From Marisa cornuarietis (taxonomy: Eukaryota; Mollusca; Gastropoda; Architaenioglossa; Ampullariidae): 64,000 nt of DNA. Under the pieces are notes generated by a model. The model did no database searches. It was not told where the DNA came from and saw only the letters and a program-made list of their open reading frames with translations. How positions within the stretch are numbered: the first letter of the stretch is position 1; each line of letters starts with the position of its first letter. The translations under genes and the position numbers were made by a program. Positions 10,633 through 22,800 of this stretch are shown here, piece by piece. The DNA is taken from the NCBI GenBank assembly GCA_004794655.1, contig SMMW01000640.1, forward strand, positions 62,001-126,000. Direction: 5' to 3'.

Positions 10633-10782
10633 GGTTAGACACGCGGCCCATTGGCTACACATTGAGTACCGGAGCTATGCACACAGTACAGTGGCTATAC
10701 ACAGCACGCTAACATTTGTATAACAGAACGGTACTTGAATATTAATATATAGTACTATATTAAGTAGCCTGAAACCAGGCTC

Positions 10783-10785
<3 letters not shown>

Positions 10786-10822
<37 letters not shown>
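10786..10822. repeat. (CA)n microsatellite
   Basis: About 18 CA dinucleotides, abutting a tRNA-derived SINE-like sequence on the right; it may be the tail of that element. Confidence 0.95.
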
Positions 10823-10823
<1 letters not shown>

Positions 10824-10998
10824 GACAAAGAGAGAACCCGAAGAACTTGGAGAAAACTACCGACGAACTCTGTAAACAGGTGTCACATCCAAAGACAAGA
10901 CTGTTGGAGCCGAGATACGAACCGTCAATATTCGATTCTCATGGTCATGGTCATGGTGACAGACGCTTGAGCCACTGCGCTAACAACCGCCCTGTGTA
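10822..10998 (-). mobile_element. tRNA-derived SINE
   Basis: On the minus strand the sequence carries a polymerase III box A-like TAGCGCAGTGGCTCAAGCG and, about 45 bp on, a box B-like GGTTCGTATCTCG. The tail has GTTTTCTCCAAGTTCTTCGG and ends at a CA tract. It is too degraded for a working tRNA, and the unrelated 3' body fits a SINE. Confidence 0.6.
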
Positions 10999-10999
10999 T

Positions 11000-11838
11000 A
11001 CGTCACAGGGGCTACACATAACACGAAATGTCTTCATACAACACCCTCGCACACGCGCGCGCACACACACATACACACACGTGCTGAGTAACAGAGTACA
11101 TACCAATCATTGCGTGTTTCATGAAGTACAAAACTCATCACCCATTCACTGTCAAGACACGTGGAACAGTTTTTCCGTTGCCGGATTCGAGTGGTTGCAC
11201 GTGAAACATTTGTCTTTTGTGGCTTCGGTGAACTGCGGGTCTTGTCGTCTGCCAGTCATTTGCCCGCTGTGTGGCTGCCTCTGCTGTAAGCCGTGTGCTG
11301 TCCTCTGTGTTTGGTGTGAGTGGCACAAGGCCAACACCACGTGAACGGACACGTCACAGCGCCCCAGACACGTCATATGACGTAACGAGTGGAGAGATGA
11401 GGGAGGGAGAGTGATGGTCGCTGCAGGTGGCCCAAATGAAGCTTGATGAATATTGTCGTCCTACAGCCACGGACTGTTGACAGGAAAACGCAGGAAAACT
11501 GTGTAGCACGTGACACACGTAGGGTCTTGTCATAGAATTTGTCAGCATTAAGGAACAGCTGCGTGACAGCACATGAGCTGGTGAAGAATGTTCCACATAG
11601 TTTGCTCTCACACGTCATCCATAAACACACATCGTGTGATGTGTTGCAAACTGTTTGTCCTGTGGGCCGTCACAGAGTGAAACTTGCAACATTTGGTTTA
11701 CTGACAGGTGTACAAGGCAACACAGTGACACTGCCAACACGTTTCACAGGAACCTCTTTAATGTGTTACAGATGTGCCACAGTTTACGTCTTACGTGGCA
11801 TGTCACCGTGACGTATCGCATGACGACTGTAATAACGT
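11000..11838. other. Intergenic, no supportable gene
   Basis: Unique-looking sequence with a short CA/GC tract at 11047-11080. Open frames here overlap on both strands, lack splice support and show no recognisable motifs. Confidence 0.6.
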
Positions 11839-11839
11839 A

Positions 11840-12285
11840 TCATAAGAACTGTTGCAGGAACGTGTCACAGGATTATGTTGTATGACTTGTGGCAGGGCAT
11901 GTCACTGGAACGTGTCACAGGATTATGTTGTATGACTTGTGGCAGGACATGTCACACGAACGTGTCACACGATTATGTTGTATGACTTGTGGCAGGGCAT
12001 GTCACAGGAACGTGTCACAGGATTATGTTGTATGACTTGTGGCAGGGCATGTCACAGGAACGTGTCACAGGATTATGTTGTATGACTTGTGGCAGGGCAT
12101 GTCACAGGAACGTGTCACAGGATTATGTTGTATGACTTGTGGCAGGGCATGTCACAGGAACGTGTCACAGGATTATGTTGTATGACTTGTGGCAGGGCAT
12201 GTCACAGGAACGTGTCACAGGATTATGTTGTATGACTTGTGGCAGGACATGTCACAGGAACGTGTCACTAGACCATGCTGTATGA
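11840..12285. repeat. 50-bp minisatellite
   Basis: About eight copies of a 50-bp unit (core GAACGTGTCACAGGATTATG then TTGTATGACTTGTGGCAGGG). The middle copies are almost identical, the edges diverged. Confidence 0.97.
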
Positions 12286-12289
12286 CTTG

Positions 12290-13585
12290 CGTGACTTGTC
12301 ACAGGGGCTCGCTGTACCGCTGGTCACGTGCGAGCTGTCAGAAAAACATGACATCAATGATTTTCTTCAAAGAACATTTCTATGTACAAAGGTCAGAGGT
12401 TAAGTCCTATTGCAGATATGCAGTTCAGAAAATCTGAGGATTGTTTTGCGATAAAATTTATATATTTATTTAATAAAATTGCTGCTTTTAAAAAATAATT
12501 TAGGGCATGTGCATTTAATTGCCATTTTCAGTCCCACTGTTACTTTAAGTACCATTTGACTGGAAAATCAAAGCTACGACAATGCCTGGGGACATCATTG
12601 CAGTGTTTGACATGTAGAGTTGTAGAGATTGTCTGGTGTTACAAGGTTTTATCAAATAACATTGTGGCCAGTCTAACCATAGCATTGTCACGCTGTATTA
12701 TAACACCAATCAGTTTGCGCCCACAGTTTTGCCTCTACATTGTTCAGTCCTTTGTGCTCTCTCTCGGATGTCGTCTTCCCCTGCTGAAATCCCTTTTCAC
12801 CCATCATTTCAATGGGGGTATCCTTTTGGTCCGTGCAAGCTGTGATCTCGTCATCCTGTCAGGCCTGTCCATTTCCTGCTGATGGACACTTGCCCGGTGA
12901 CTGGCAGGAGCAATGTTCCCACCCGCCACCTTTGGCGACAAATTACAGTTTTATGTGAGGAACACACTGGCTTGTGCTGTGAAAGTTCTGTAGTGGTTCT
13001 GTGACATTTAGTGTATATAAACTTTAGTCATATAAGTACGAGGCGTTAGACGAATTAATGTAACAGATCAGCATATCACCATGACGCGTTCAGTCTCGTA
13101 TGACACAGAGAAGTAAATAACCAATGTATTGTCCCCACCCCACCCCCACCTCACTTAACAATGATAAGGCAACTGTCAGCAGCTTGAGTAGGGTCGTGTT
13201 TCCACCTCGAAAAAACAATAGTCGTGACTAAGTCTCAATTAAGCCGAAATGCCCTTGGTTATAACTAACACCAGCCAAAAATTCTTTGAATCTCGATCAC
13301 AGAGCTCACGAGCCAAGTGTGAAAACAATTTAACAGGCTTGAAGTCAGTGCGTGCTGTTCAGCAGCCGTCCACTCGGCAGACCTCAACTCTCCAAGCTTC
13401 GCCAAATGACAATGCTCAGTGACGTCAATGGAGCAACTACAGCGCCCCCCTACCGCTGGCCTTCAGCTTACTTCCGCTTGACCTCCCGTCTAGCGGAAAT
13501 TCACTCAAGCACTTGGTGGCGCCTGAACTACCCCCCGTCGTGAAGAAAACGACTGTTGGGGCGTGACCCTATCTGTGACGTCTGT
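12290..13585. other. Intergenic, AT-rich, no supportable gene
   Basis: I see no coding exon, RNA gene or clear mobile element on either strand. Open frames are below about 110 codons and unlike any family I recognise. Confidence 0.5.
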
Positions 13586-13589
13586 AAGC

Positions 13590-13985
13590 AGATATGAGCA
13601 CAGCGATACGGAGTACATCACAGCGATACTGAATACATCACAGTCGTCACAGCGATACTGAGTACATCACATCGATACTGAATACATCACAGTGATACTG
13701 AGTACATCACACCGATACCAAGTACATCACAGCTATACTGACTACATCACAGATACTAAATACATCACACCAATACTTAGTAGATCACAGCGATACTGAG
13801 TACATCACATACTAAATACATCACAACGATACTGAGTACATCACACATACTAAATACATCACAGCGATACTGAGTACATCACAGCTATACTGACAACATC
13901 ACAGCTACTAAATACATCACAGCAATACTTAGTATATCACAGCTATCCTGAGTACATCAAAGCGATACTAAATACATCACAACAG
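13590..13985. repeat. Degenerate short tandem repeat
   Basis: Imperfect copies of about 20 bp around ATACTGAGTACATCACAGCG, with many deletions and substitutions. Confidence 0.9.
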
Positions 13986-14664
13986 ACTGGCGAGCATTAC
14001 CAACGTGAAAGAATTAATACAGCAAACAGTGATTTAACACTTGTCGTCATCGCTTTTGTACCCACCATCACCACCAACACAACAACACAACACCACCACC
14101 ATCATCTATTGCCCTGTCGGTTGTCGGAGGGAGCGGGGTAGATGGTTATAGTAGTTGTATAGACGGCACCTGTGGTATGCTGGCGTCTTCCCCCTCCTCC
14201 CAACATCACTTTGGTGTTTTATCGACCTTCGCCACCAAAGCCCTGTCGCCTGCACTGCCGCCGTAGCAGCACCAGCACCAGCAGGGATGCAGATGGAGGC
14301 CAGACTGGCCTCAGTGACTTCTAGTACCAGAGACTGACCCAGTGATCACGGCACGTTACTTCACGGAGACACGCTGTAGCACTACGTGATTGATGACGCA
14401 CGTGTTTCTAAGCATTTCTGCACCATGACACTACGTGATGGACAAGCCACGAGTGTGTAGACATTACTACGTGGTGAAAACCTCACCAGTACGTCAACAG
14501 TGTAACACTTGACACAGAATGCTTCAGTCACACAAATATTACAATGCGTACGAGGTGTACAGTCCTTTAACTGTTGTTTCTCAAACTAACGGTGCCCCCT
14601 GACCTTGTGTCCGGTGTTTAGTGGTTACAGACAACACTTATCTTGAAGTGAAGCTTTCTTGTGA

Positions 14665-14760
14665 GGGTGTCACCCATCTCCCCCTCCCTCTTGCGAGGGT
14701 GTCACCCATCTCCCCTTCCCTCTTGCGAGGGTGTCACCCATCTCCCCCTCCCTCTTGCCC
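14665..14760. repeat. 32-bp triplicate repeat
   Basis: Three tandem copies of a unit starting GAGGGTGTCACCCATCTCCC. Confidence 0.95.
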
Positions 14761-14877
14761 CTCGCTGCGTTTGCCTTCAACATGCAGAGAAATACGCTGC
14801 GCCCCACAGATATGAAAACAAATACTGTGCACGACTCTGTGCCAACTAACTTTGACATAGAGAGTACAATGTAATGA

Positions 14878-14965
14878 TAAATGGTAATGATAATGATGAG
14901 TATTTATATAGCATCTTTCTCCACCATTAAGGTGAACTCAAAGTGATTTACACAAAGAACACACA
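14878..14965 (-). mobile_element. Dispersed retroelement 3' tail
   Basis: On the minus strand it reads AAATCACTTTGAG, then GATGCTATATAAATACTCAT and an ATTATCATT-like simple tail. The same architecture (GCACTTT, TATAGTG/TATATAA, ATT-rich tail) recurs at 23262 and 55297. Confidence 0.5.
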
Positions 14966-15049
14966 TACATGATAAATGCTGGCAGCATACAGCTGTCAAT
15001 TCTGGAATCGAGGAAGTGTGAGGACAAGTGTTTTTCTTCTTTTTAGTCT

Positions 15050-15358
15050 GAGCATGATCACTAATTACCCGCTGAAAACATCGATACTAGCTTCACATGA
15101 GGCCACCCACCATGCAGTGACAAGGATGTGTTTACAGTTGTATGGGGTTAGTTTTACAATCACTGAGAAATGGCCAAATTCTTGTAGTAAGATCATCAGG
15201 TTAGTTTTACAATCACTGAGAAATAGTCCGATTCTGTTGAAGAATTTACGGACTGAACTACTGGAGGCAATCAGCAGCATGTCTGGTAGTCACAGACTGT
15301 TCACAGGCGCTGGTCCTCTATGACTGTGTAGAGAGAGTTGTGAAGGCCAGTGACACAC
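15050..15358 (-). pseudogene. STRAD-derived repeat, partial copy in inverse orientation
   Basis: Read on the minus strand, this closely matches 21755-22045 on the plus strand. It starts in the STRAD-like part (CACTGGCCTTCACAACTCTC), has lost the bases encoding HRSMKASN, and goes on into a non-STRAD part with a twice-repeated block around CAGTGATTGTAAAACTAA. It is the second member of the family described at 21440. Confidence 0.7.
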
Positions 15359-15445
15359 CTGTCCGCTACCTGATATTACAACATGGCTGATCTTCACACT
15401 CCTGTGTATGACATCTCTGTTATAAAGTATTTATCACCGAGTAGC

Positions 15446-15612
15446 AAGACACTGTATTGTGTGCGGGATCGCCGGGATGAACAGGTAAACGTCATATTAT
15501 TGCGAGTGGTATACAGGTAAGACACTGTATTGTGTGCGGGATCGCCGGGATGAACAGGTAAACGTCATATTTTTGCGAGTGGTATACAGGTAAGATGCTG
15601 TATTGTGTGGGC
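15446..15612. repeat. 73-bp tandem repeat (about 2.3 copies)
   Basis: AAGACACTGTATTGTGTGCG recurs at 15446, 15519 and, diverged, 15592. It is unrelated to the 73-bp repeat at the left edge. Confidence 0.92.
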
Positions 15613-15734
15613 GGAGTAACATCAGCCTCAAATAACAGCAACGTGTGAAACCTCGTCATCTTATTACATGGACGTCGGCGCGCTCTTCCCTTCACCTTCA
15701 CTGCAAGTGCTGGCTGGCTGGCCGTCATCTGCTG

Positions 15735-15945
15735 GTGACGTGACACTAGCTAATACGTTGATCACCATTACGTCATCTGTTGCACATTTATGTACAGATG
15801 ACGTAACACTAACAGGTTGATCAACAGTACGTCATCTGTTACACATTTCCATGCTGGTGACGTGACACTAGCTAATACGTTGATCATCAGTACGTCATCT
15901 GTTACACAACATTTGCATGCAGATGACGTTGCGTGATGTCATGTG
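15735..15945. repeat. About 60-bp tandem repeat with ACGTCATCTGTTAC core
   Basis: Three imperfect units, each with GTGACGT(G/A)ACACTA, TTGATCA and TACGTCATCTGTT. The TGACGT motif resembles a CRE half site, but repetition makes function doubtful. Confidence 0.88.
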
Positions 15946-15949
15946 TCTG

Positions 15950-18390
15950 GTGTACTTCCACGTCAAGACCTCCCCTAATACTTTCACGCGAGTTGTCCGC
16001 CTTGCCACTAACACCATTTGATTTTGTTCCATAGAGTTCCGGTGGCTGATTAGTCAAAGCAGGCTAACATAACATAAGATAACATAACATAACATGCTTC
16101 TGATGCGCTAAATGCATATCAACATGATATGTGACCACCACTTTCACCATAGAATTAGAGCCACGTACTTCATCCGTAAGTATAAGAAGAAAACGAAACT
16201 GTTTACCTTGCCAGTGGTTGAGAGTGCACGGAGAAAAAAAGAAATCAAACAATGGCGATACACACATCCGTGCGGGAACATCGCACGTCACCATACTGCA
16301 CGAATGTTGATCACATCAATAACCTCGATGACCCCCACATCTCGCTTGTTATCACTCACTTGTCGACCGCGTGCTACCCACCTATCTTACCCGCCACTAA
16401 CAGCATGGGCTCGCTCTGCAGCGTTACAGGGAGGCTGGCACAAGCTACAAGTATGAACAGGAAGGGGGTGGTGGCTATGTTGTGTTGTAATAAAACCCCG
16501 TTAGCCAGCTAATTGCCAGATAAGAGGGCAGCTTCATGTTCGGCGTACGCTTGATACAAGCTGGGGCGCCTCCTACACCCACAGACCTTAGTGCCACTTC
16601 TGATAGCGCAATAGTGTGTTTGCAAAATAGTTCTTACCTTCACTCAGTTTATTTTATTGACGATAAGGCCAGGGGCATTTTTAGCCATAACATTATATAA
16701 GACATACATCACACAATATGCACAACAAAGGATGGCACTATGGCAAAAAACAATAAATACATGATACAAAAAGTACATATATGTATGTATGTATGTATGG
16801 AAATTACTTAAACAGTGATAATGCAATTCAAATAAATTTACTTTTATATTTAATATTCATCAGCTGGTAACATTTAACTACATTTGGATGACACACAAAA
16901 TATACAGGAAGCAGTGCTTTCCGTGAAACAGGTGACAACGGGTGAGCACAACCTCATCTAGACTACACAACGCGCATGTTCTTATAAGTATCTAGGTATA
17001 TCCTGATATTTTAATTGCTGAATTGAGAATTTGCGGCAGCTTAACCTAAATTTCTTTAAATTGGATCTACAAGCAGAGGACAAATTTATTAAGTAATTCT
17101 CTCAACCAAAATATTCTTTACATCCTGTAAGTAGTGCAGATCTTATTTGTATAGATACATTGTTTCCATTTTTGAATAAATTGATCCTTACAATTTTTTT
17201 TTAAAGTGAGAAAAACTACAGCCAGATTTCCAGCTGAAGGAAAGACCTAAGACATCTAACAATGAACAAAGAGATTAATTTGAGTGTCTAAGGGCAAAAC
17301 AAGTTTTCTTCATTTCTTTATCAGTGAAAACATAACTAGTACACATTGTAATTTTATAGCTTTACTAAATTTATTAATATAATTAAATTTGTATTAAATT
17401 TCTTAATATAATTAAAACTGTTCCTATGTACTTATACTCCCATACCACTTTGATTAAGGAAAAGTCAGTGAAGTGAGAATAACACAGCGTATCGCTTCGT
17501 TGAAGGCAGAAGACCTGTATGTCGATGACTCAGTAATTCTTGGCCACATTGAAACCTCTCGATCCTTTTCCCATCAGACCCCCTCACCCCTTGTCCACAT
17601 TGCCAAGTCTACAAGCACGCCCACCTACCCGCCTGGGGTGTACCAGCATACAAATGTCCATCATGGCAACATCCTGCAGTGTGTGGCGTGCACTGGCATT
17701 GTAATGCATGACAAGGAGGCTTAACTGCTCCCATCATCTACCATTAGATATACGTTTTGTTGCCGTCAGACAAATTACTTTCTCTCAGAACTCTACTTTC
17801 CTTCACTCACTTGACTGTCAAACCTTGTGGAGGTCTGCTTGTTTGCCATGGTCTCACCAGTTTGCTGACGCTTGTGTGTGTTGTATGGCTGACTGTCAGT
17901 TTGCTAGATGTCCTCTGTTAGCTCACCTCCCCAGGGAAATGTGCTCTAAAATTCAATTATTGTCTTCCACTTTGTACCCTAAACTTTAAAAAGTGGTCTC
18001 ACAACCATTTAGATCAGTTAAGACATAAAGACAGGACACAGAGATCTAATGCAAGCACTAAACTCTAATGTCTGAGCAAGAAAAAACAAACAAACGGCAG
18101 CTACATGAAGGCAAGTCACAGACGTAGACAAATTTAGGAGAGAAAATCCAAGGAACACCACTGACATCTAGGACATGTGAGAGGCATCAATGAGCAGATT
18201 CACTTACTGCTTAGTGACTGATTTAGCAAACAACATGCAGACTAGTACCTGACTATTACATTAACTGCTAACTAGTACCTCACTGAAAAATGACAAGAAG
18301 TGAAGACATGAATAAAAGTTGTCAGAAAAGTCTTTTAGGTAAAGTATAAATTTTCTTTCAAAACTTCTCAATCCAAAAAGAAAGGTTAAA
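15950..18390. other. Intergenic, no firm gene
   Basis: AT-rich with AACAT simple sequence at 16070-16095 and TATG repeats at 16785. An open frame at 17473-17724 (83 codons, plus strand) is more GC-rich than its surroundings but shows no family motif, Kozak context or splice sites I can defend. Confidence 0.5.
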
Positions 18391-18401
18391 GACTCCATAC
18401 A

Positions 18402-18411
18402 GCTTTATTTC
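18402..18411 (-). terminator. Candidate polyadenylation signal of YTHDC2-like gene
   Basis: AATAAA on the minus strand at 18404-18409, about 680 bp past the stop codon at 19089. It would give a 3' UTR of about 0.7 kb. No transcript evidence, and other AATAAA hexamers lie further on. Confidence 0.35.
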
Positions 18412-18754
18412 GTTAACTCAAATCTGGAACAAGTTCATGTCAACACAACACTAAACTTGTGCATGCATGTGAGATGTGTCCATAACAAATTCTACAACAG
18501 CTTAATTACAAACAACAAACTGGCATCAGACACCAATTAATAACATACTTTACTTTATGGGGTAACAATGACTTGATAACATTTGAAACTGCTGCCACCA
18601 TCTTCTTATCATTAACTTGGAGATGTTAGAGTGCGAGTGCGTTACTTATGTAGTACGCACACTGGGAATATGTGTGCGTGCGCGCACCAGAGAGAGGGAA
18701 AAAATTATTTTAACATGTATACATTATCTCCTTTTATATCATGTATGTATTACT

Positions 18755-18814
18755 GCTAGTAGGAGCACTATTTGGAATTTCCCTGGTGGATAAATAAAGT
18801 GGTATTGTATTGTA
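18755..18814 (+). mobile_element. LINE (L2/CR1-like) 3' tail
   Basis: GCACTATTTGGAATTTCCCT followed by GGTGGATAAATAAAGTGGTA and a TATTGTATTGTA simple tail is the common 3' end of L2/CR1-type retroelements. Only the last 60 bp are present. Confidence 0.55.
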
Positions 18815-19088
18815 CACCCCCCACCCCCCCAAAAAAAAATGAAGATAATTACATCCTCTATGGCTTCACCTCTTTAACATCAACTGAGACTAAGGCAAAG
18901 TTTTACATGATCTCTGACTGCTCCAATCAGAAAAAGAAGAGTCTTCTTGAGCTTGGATGTAACAGGCCAAAGCAGCCACAACATTTATGAAGCGCAACTT
19001 TCTTAAATGTCATTCAGTCACAAATGCAGTTTGTACCAAACATGACCTCTGCGGCCTTGTATGTTTTCATCATCCCTTAAGGGCAACA

Positions 19089-19859
19089 TCAGTTCATATG
19101 ACCCACCTGGTCATGACTTGAATGTCCAGCCTGACCACCAAAGGCCTGCGCCAACATTCCTGCATGAGGCTGAGGTGTAGAAGAGCCACGCTGTAGAATC
19201 ATGACAGAAGAATGTGTGGCATGAGGCGATGTGGAAGATATCAGGTTGCTGGCAGCACCCATAGGTCCAACAGTGTACATGGGATTGAAGCCTGGTGCCA
19301 CCTGGTGATGAAGTCCTGCACCCTGTCCTTGAGCAGAAGAAAACATCCCAAAACCACCAGCTGGGCCAACCATGGATCCACTACACGTAGGGGTAGAAAA
19401 GCTGCCTGCATTAGAGTTACTACCAACCCTACTCCTGGAGTATTGCTGCCCAAACTGTTTGTTTTGTGCAAAGGATGAGTTATCATTGGCAAGCCAACCA
19501 TGACTAAGCCCACCTTCTCGATTTCCAGCATCACCAAGATCAGGCACAACAGAGCTGTTAGTGGTAGATGTTGTAAGAGACTGACCATCAGGGGAATGGG
19601 CTGAGTCAGGCCTGTCCTTTCCTTCCCGCTTGTCATCAAGCGCCATCTTTTGGCCGAACTCTGTGGGCAAGCTCTTGCTGTGCTGTCTGTCACCTGATGT
19701 TTCCAACTCCTGGTGTTGCTGCTGAGGGTCTAGCTGAGGATGAGATTTCTTCACAACTGTCTTTGTCACAGTAGTTGATGGAGATGCATTCTTAGGTGTT
19801 ACAGGAGGGTAGCGCTCCCACAGCTTGACAAGTGCTTCTCCCACACCAGGTTCCAGCTC
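19089..19859 (-). CDS. YTHDC2: YTHDC2-like exon 32 (last exon, low-complexity tail)
   Basis: Residues 1424-1679 and stop. [20 protein letters not shown] ends the conserved part; about 240 residues rich in Gln, Ser, Gly and His follow, ending GHMN then TGA. The tail is far longer than the few residues after this point in vertebrates. The frame is open with no break. Confidence 0.93.
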   Translation of the reverse strand, partial: ELEPGVGEALVKLWERYPPVTPKNASPSTTVTKTVVKKSHPQLDPQQQHQELETSGDRQHSKSLPTEFGQKMALDDKREGKDRPDSAHSPDGQSLTTSTTNSSVVPDLGDAGNREGGLSHGWLANDNSSFAQNKQFGQQYSRSRVGSNSNAGSFSTPTCSGSMVGPAGGFGMFSSAQGQGAGLHHQVAPGFNPMYTVGPMGAASNLISSTSPHATHSSVMILQRGSSTPQPHAGMLAQAFGGQAGHSSHDQVGHMN

Positions 19860-22800
19860 CTGAAATAATCAAGACATATATCTCTGACCTTCATTACAAA
19901 AGAAGAACTCTAGAAATGATCCGAACAGTATTGCCACACAGGTTTATCTGTCTACACAGCCTAAACACACACATATGTACTCATGCAGTGATATAAACAG
20001 TAATACTTCCCTATTAATATTCACTAAAATCAACCAAAATCAGGTTGTAACTGAGGGTTCATCATAGAGAGATCCATGAGTCTGCTTTCATTCCAGGAAT
20101 CTTAACTTCAAGAACCTATAGATGCAAGGTCACTAATCTAAACTGTCCAAAAAGCTCTTAAAAACCATATACTATTGCTCTTCTTTGTCATTTTTGCTTG
20201 GTCATGCTTATTCTGCCTTTGTTGAGCTTGACTGAAGATTTATAGGGGAACTAACTCCAAAAAAGAGCTATTGATAAATACACATATATCGTGTAGATGA
20301 AGATGGTCTCTTAAAATGCACTATTTATAGTTTTGTATGGCATTTCTGCAAAACATTACAATAAAACATAAACAGTCACTCACAAGAATTCTATTATTAT
20401 AAACACGTGACTTGTGGAAAAAGTTTGTTAATGAAGCATAATTAGCTGATATGCACTGGTAAAGAGACAACAATGAACAAAGAGACTGATCATTTCAATC
20501 AAACCAATACTGCCCTGTCAAATCGACCCCACCATGACCATACTGTCCCATGTAAGACCACATCATCCTAACACTGAAAGTAGAATCAACCCAGGAACAA
20601 GCTAAAAGAATGTCTGAGCAGTGACACCTATTTCACATATAATCAACATCTGCATATACATTTAATGACAACCTCAAAACTAAAGAATAATGACAACCAA
20701 AGCTATTTTTAAATTGATTTTGGAGAAAATAGTGTTTATACACCATTGTGAGATTTTCACCAAACATCTGCATATACATTTAATACGAAATCCAAACCAA
20801 AGAATAAGGATGAAAGTTGTTTTTAAAAAAATCAATGATTTATGAGAAAATCATATTATGTGCCTTTGTGTGATTTCTTCTCTGAATGTGTATTGCCAGC
20901 CGGCCATTTTTGTTGAGTAAGATTATGGCTGAACTTGTTCGAATAATGCATGGTTCTGTTGGTATTATCTGATGTTAACAGCTACTCCTGTCATTGAAGA
21001 TCAATTTGTCTTTTGGGCCTTATCCAATTGACTTTTGGTGTTGGGACCATATTGTCATTACAGGCTCAATTCGATTCAGGTCAGTGGAAGAAATGACTGG
21101 AGCAATATGGTCTGGGTCACAAGGACCAGAGTCCCAATGAACACGCAGTCTCTTTCAAAATGAACTTAATTTATTTTACATGATTTCTGCAGAAAATCAT
21201 AATATAGGGTAAATGGTCGGCTCTAAGCAGTCTATTTTAAAATGTACATAATTTTTTCAACACGTGACTTCAGCACACAAAAAATAGTCATAATAGAGCA
21301 CAAGCTGTTGATCGTAAGTCAGTTTGGGGAGGTAGTCGTAACAGAGATGACGTTTATGTAGTGAAATACATCCATGAAACATCTTTAGATTGTAACTACG
21401 AGGGCATCATAATAGGTAAGGTGGTTGTTAGACTGATCTAGAAAACTTAGATCACAAGTTCCCTTATGTACAGAAAGAAGTTGTATGAACCAAGCAGTTA
21501 CAACATGAGACTATTCTCCCACATTACTGTAGTTTCGTCCATCGCCATGAACTGTGGACAGTCATGCCTGTTATGGGCTCTGGTTCTTGCCCTGACCTGC
21601 TGCATGCCTGTTTCACAGCCATCTGCCAGAGCTATTGATCACATATATCTTGCAGGATGTACTGCATGCTCTGGAATACTTGCATAGCAGAGGTGTCATA
21701 CACAGGAGCATGAAGGCTAGTAACATCAGCTAGTGGACAGCTAGTTCCGTCTCACTGGCCTTCACAACTCTCTCTACACAGTCATAGGGGGCCAGCGCCT
21801 GTGAACAGTCTGTGACTACCCCCAACATGCTGTTGATTGCCTCCAGTAGTTCAGTCCGGAAATTCTAGAACAGAATCTGGCTATTTCTCAGTGATTGTAA
21901 AACTAACCTGATGATCTTACTACAAGAATTGGCTATTTTTCAGTGATCGTAAAACTAATGCCATACAACTGTAAACACATCCTTGTCACTGGTGGGTGGC
22001 CTCATATGAAGCTAGTATTGATGTTTTCAATGTGTAAATGATCATAGCCTCTGTGTGGGGAAATGTGCTGTATAAGTCTTTATGATTACATTCTATTATT
22101 ATATTATATAATATTATAATAACATATTACAATCACCTGCCCATCCCTGCTGACCTGGACTTTACGGTTCTCATTCCAGGTGTTGTACAGGTGATGAGTT
22201 GACATAAAGGGAATATTGGCTCTGAAAAGACAACAAATGTTCTCTTGTACCTCATACCATAGAATGAACATAAGAAGACAGATTTAAGTGTCATCTCCTG
22301 GAGCTTGTCCAATAGCACCATCTAATCGGGTCAAACTCCTCACCTTATTTCACCTTACTTGTCAATTAACACAATCCAGCTTGTTTAACTCACCAGGGAC
22401 ATGTCTTTTTGGCTCAGGCCTTTCTCTCTGGATCTTTTTTTTTAATTTTCGAAATTGTTAAAAAAAATAAATAGCCTTGCAAGGTACAAAAATATTTTTT
22501 TTCTCACATAGATAAATATTAATAGAATTAAAATTCTATTAACTGAATTTGCTTCAAGCTTCTATTTCTTTGCAGCTAGATATCCAGGAAGGTAAGTAAA
22601 TGGGATATAAAAAAGGTTGCCGAGAACAGGCTACCAATCTGGGTGCTATCACAATAAATCTTGCCAGAAATCCAAAATACATGTGGGGTTATCTATAAGG
22701 AATCTAAATACAAAGATAAATATGTTGCATATGCATAAAGTTTGAATGCTTGTTGTGCTGAGGATTGATGTGAAACCTCTGATTTTTCAAAAGGCAGTGA

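Noticed and set aside
11539..11811. 90-codon plus-strand frame
   Set aside because: No recognisable motif, and the other strand is open over the same region; consistent with chance in low-stop sequence.
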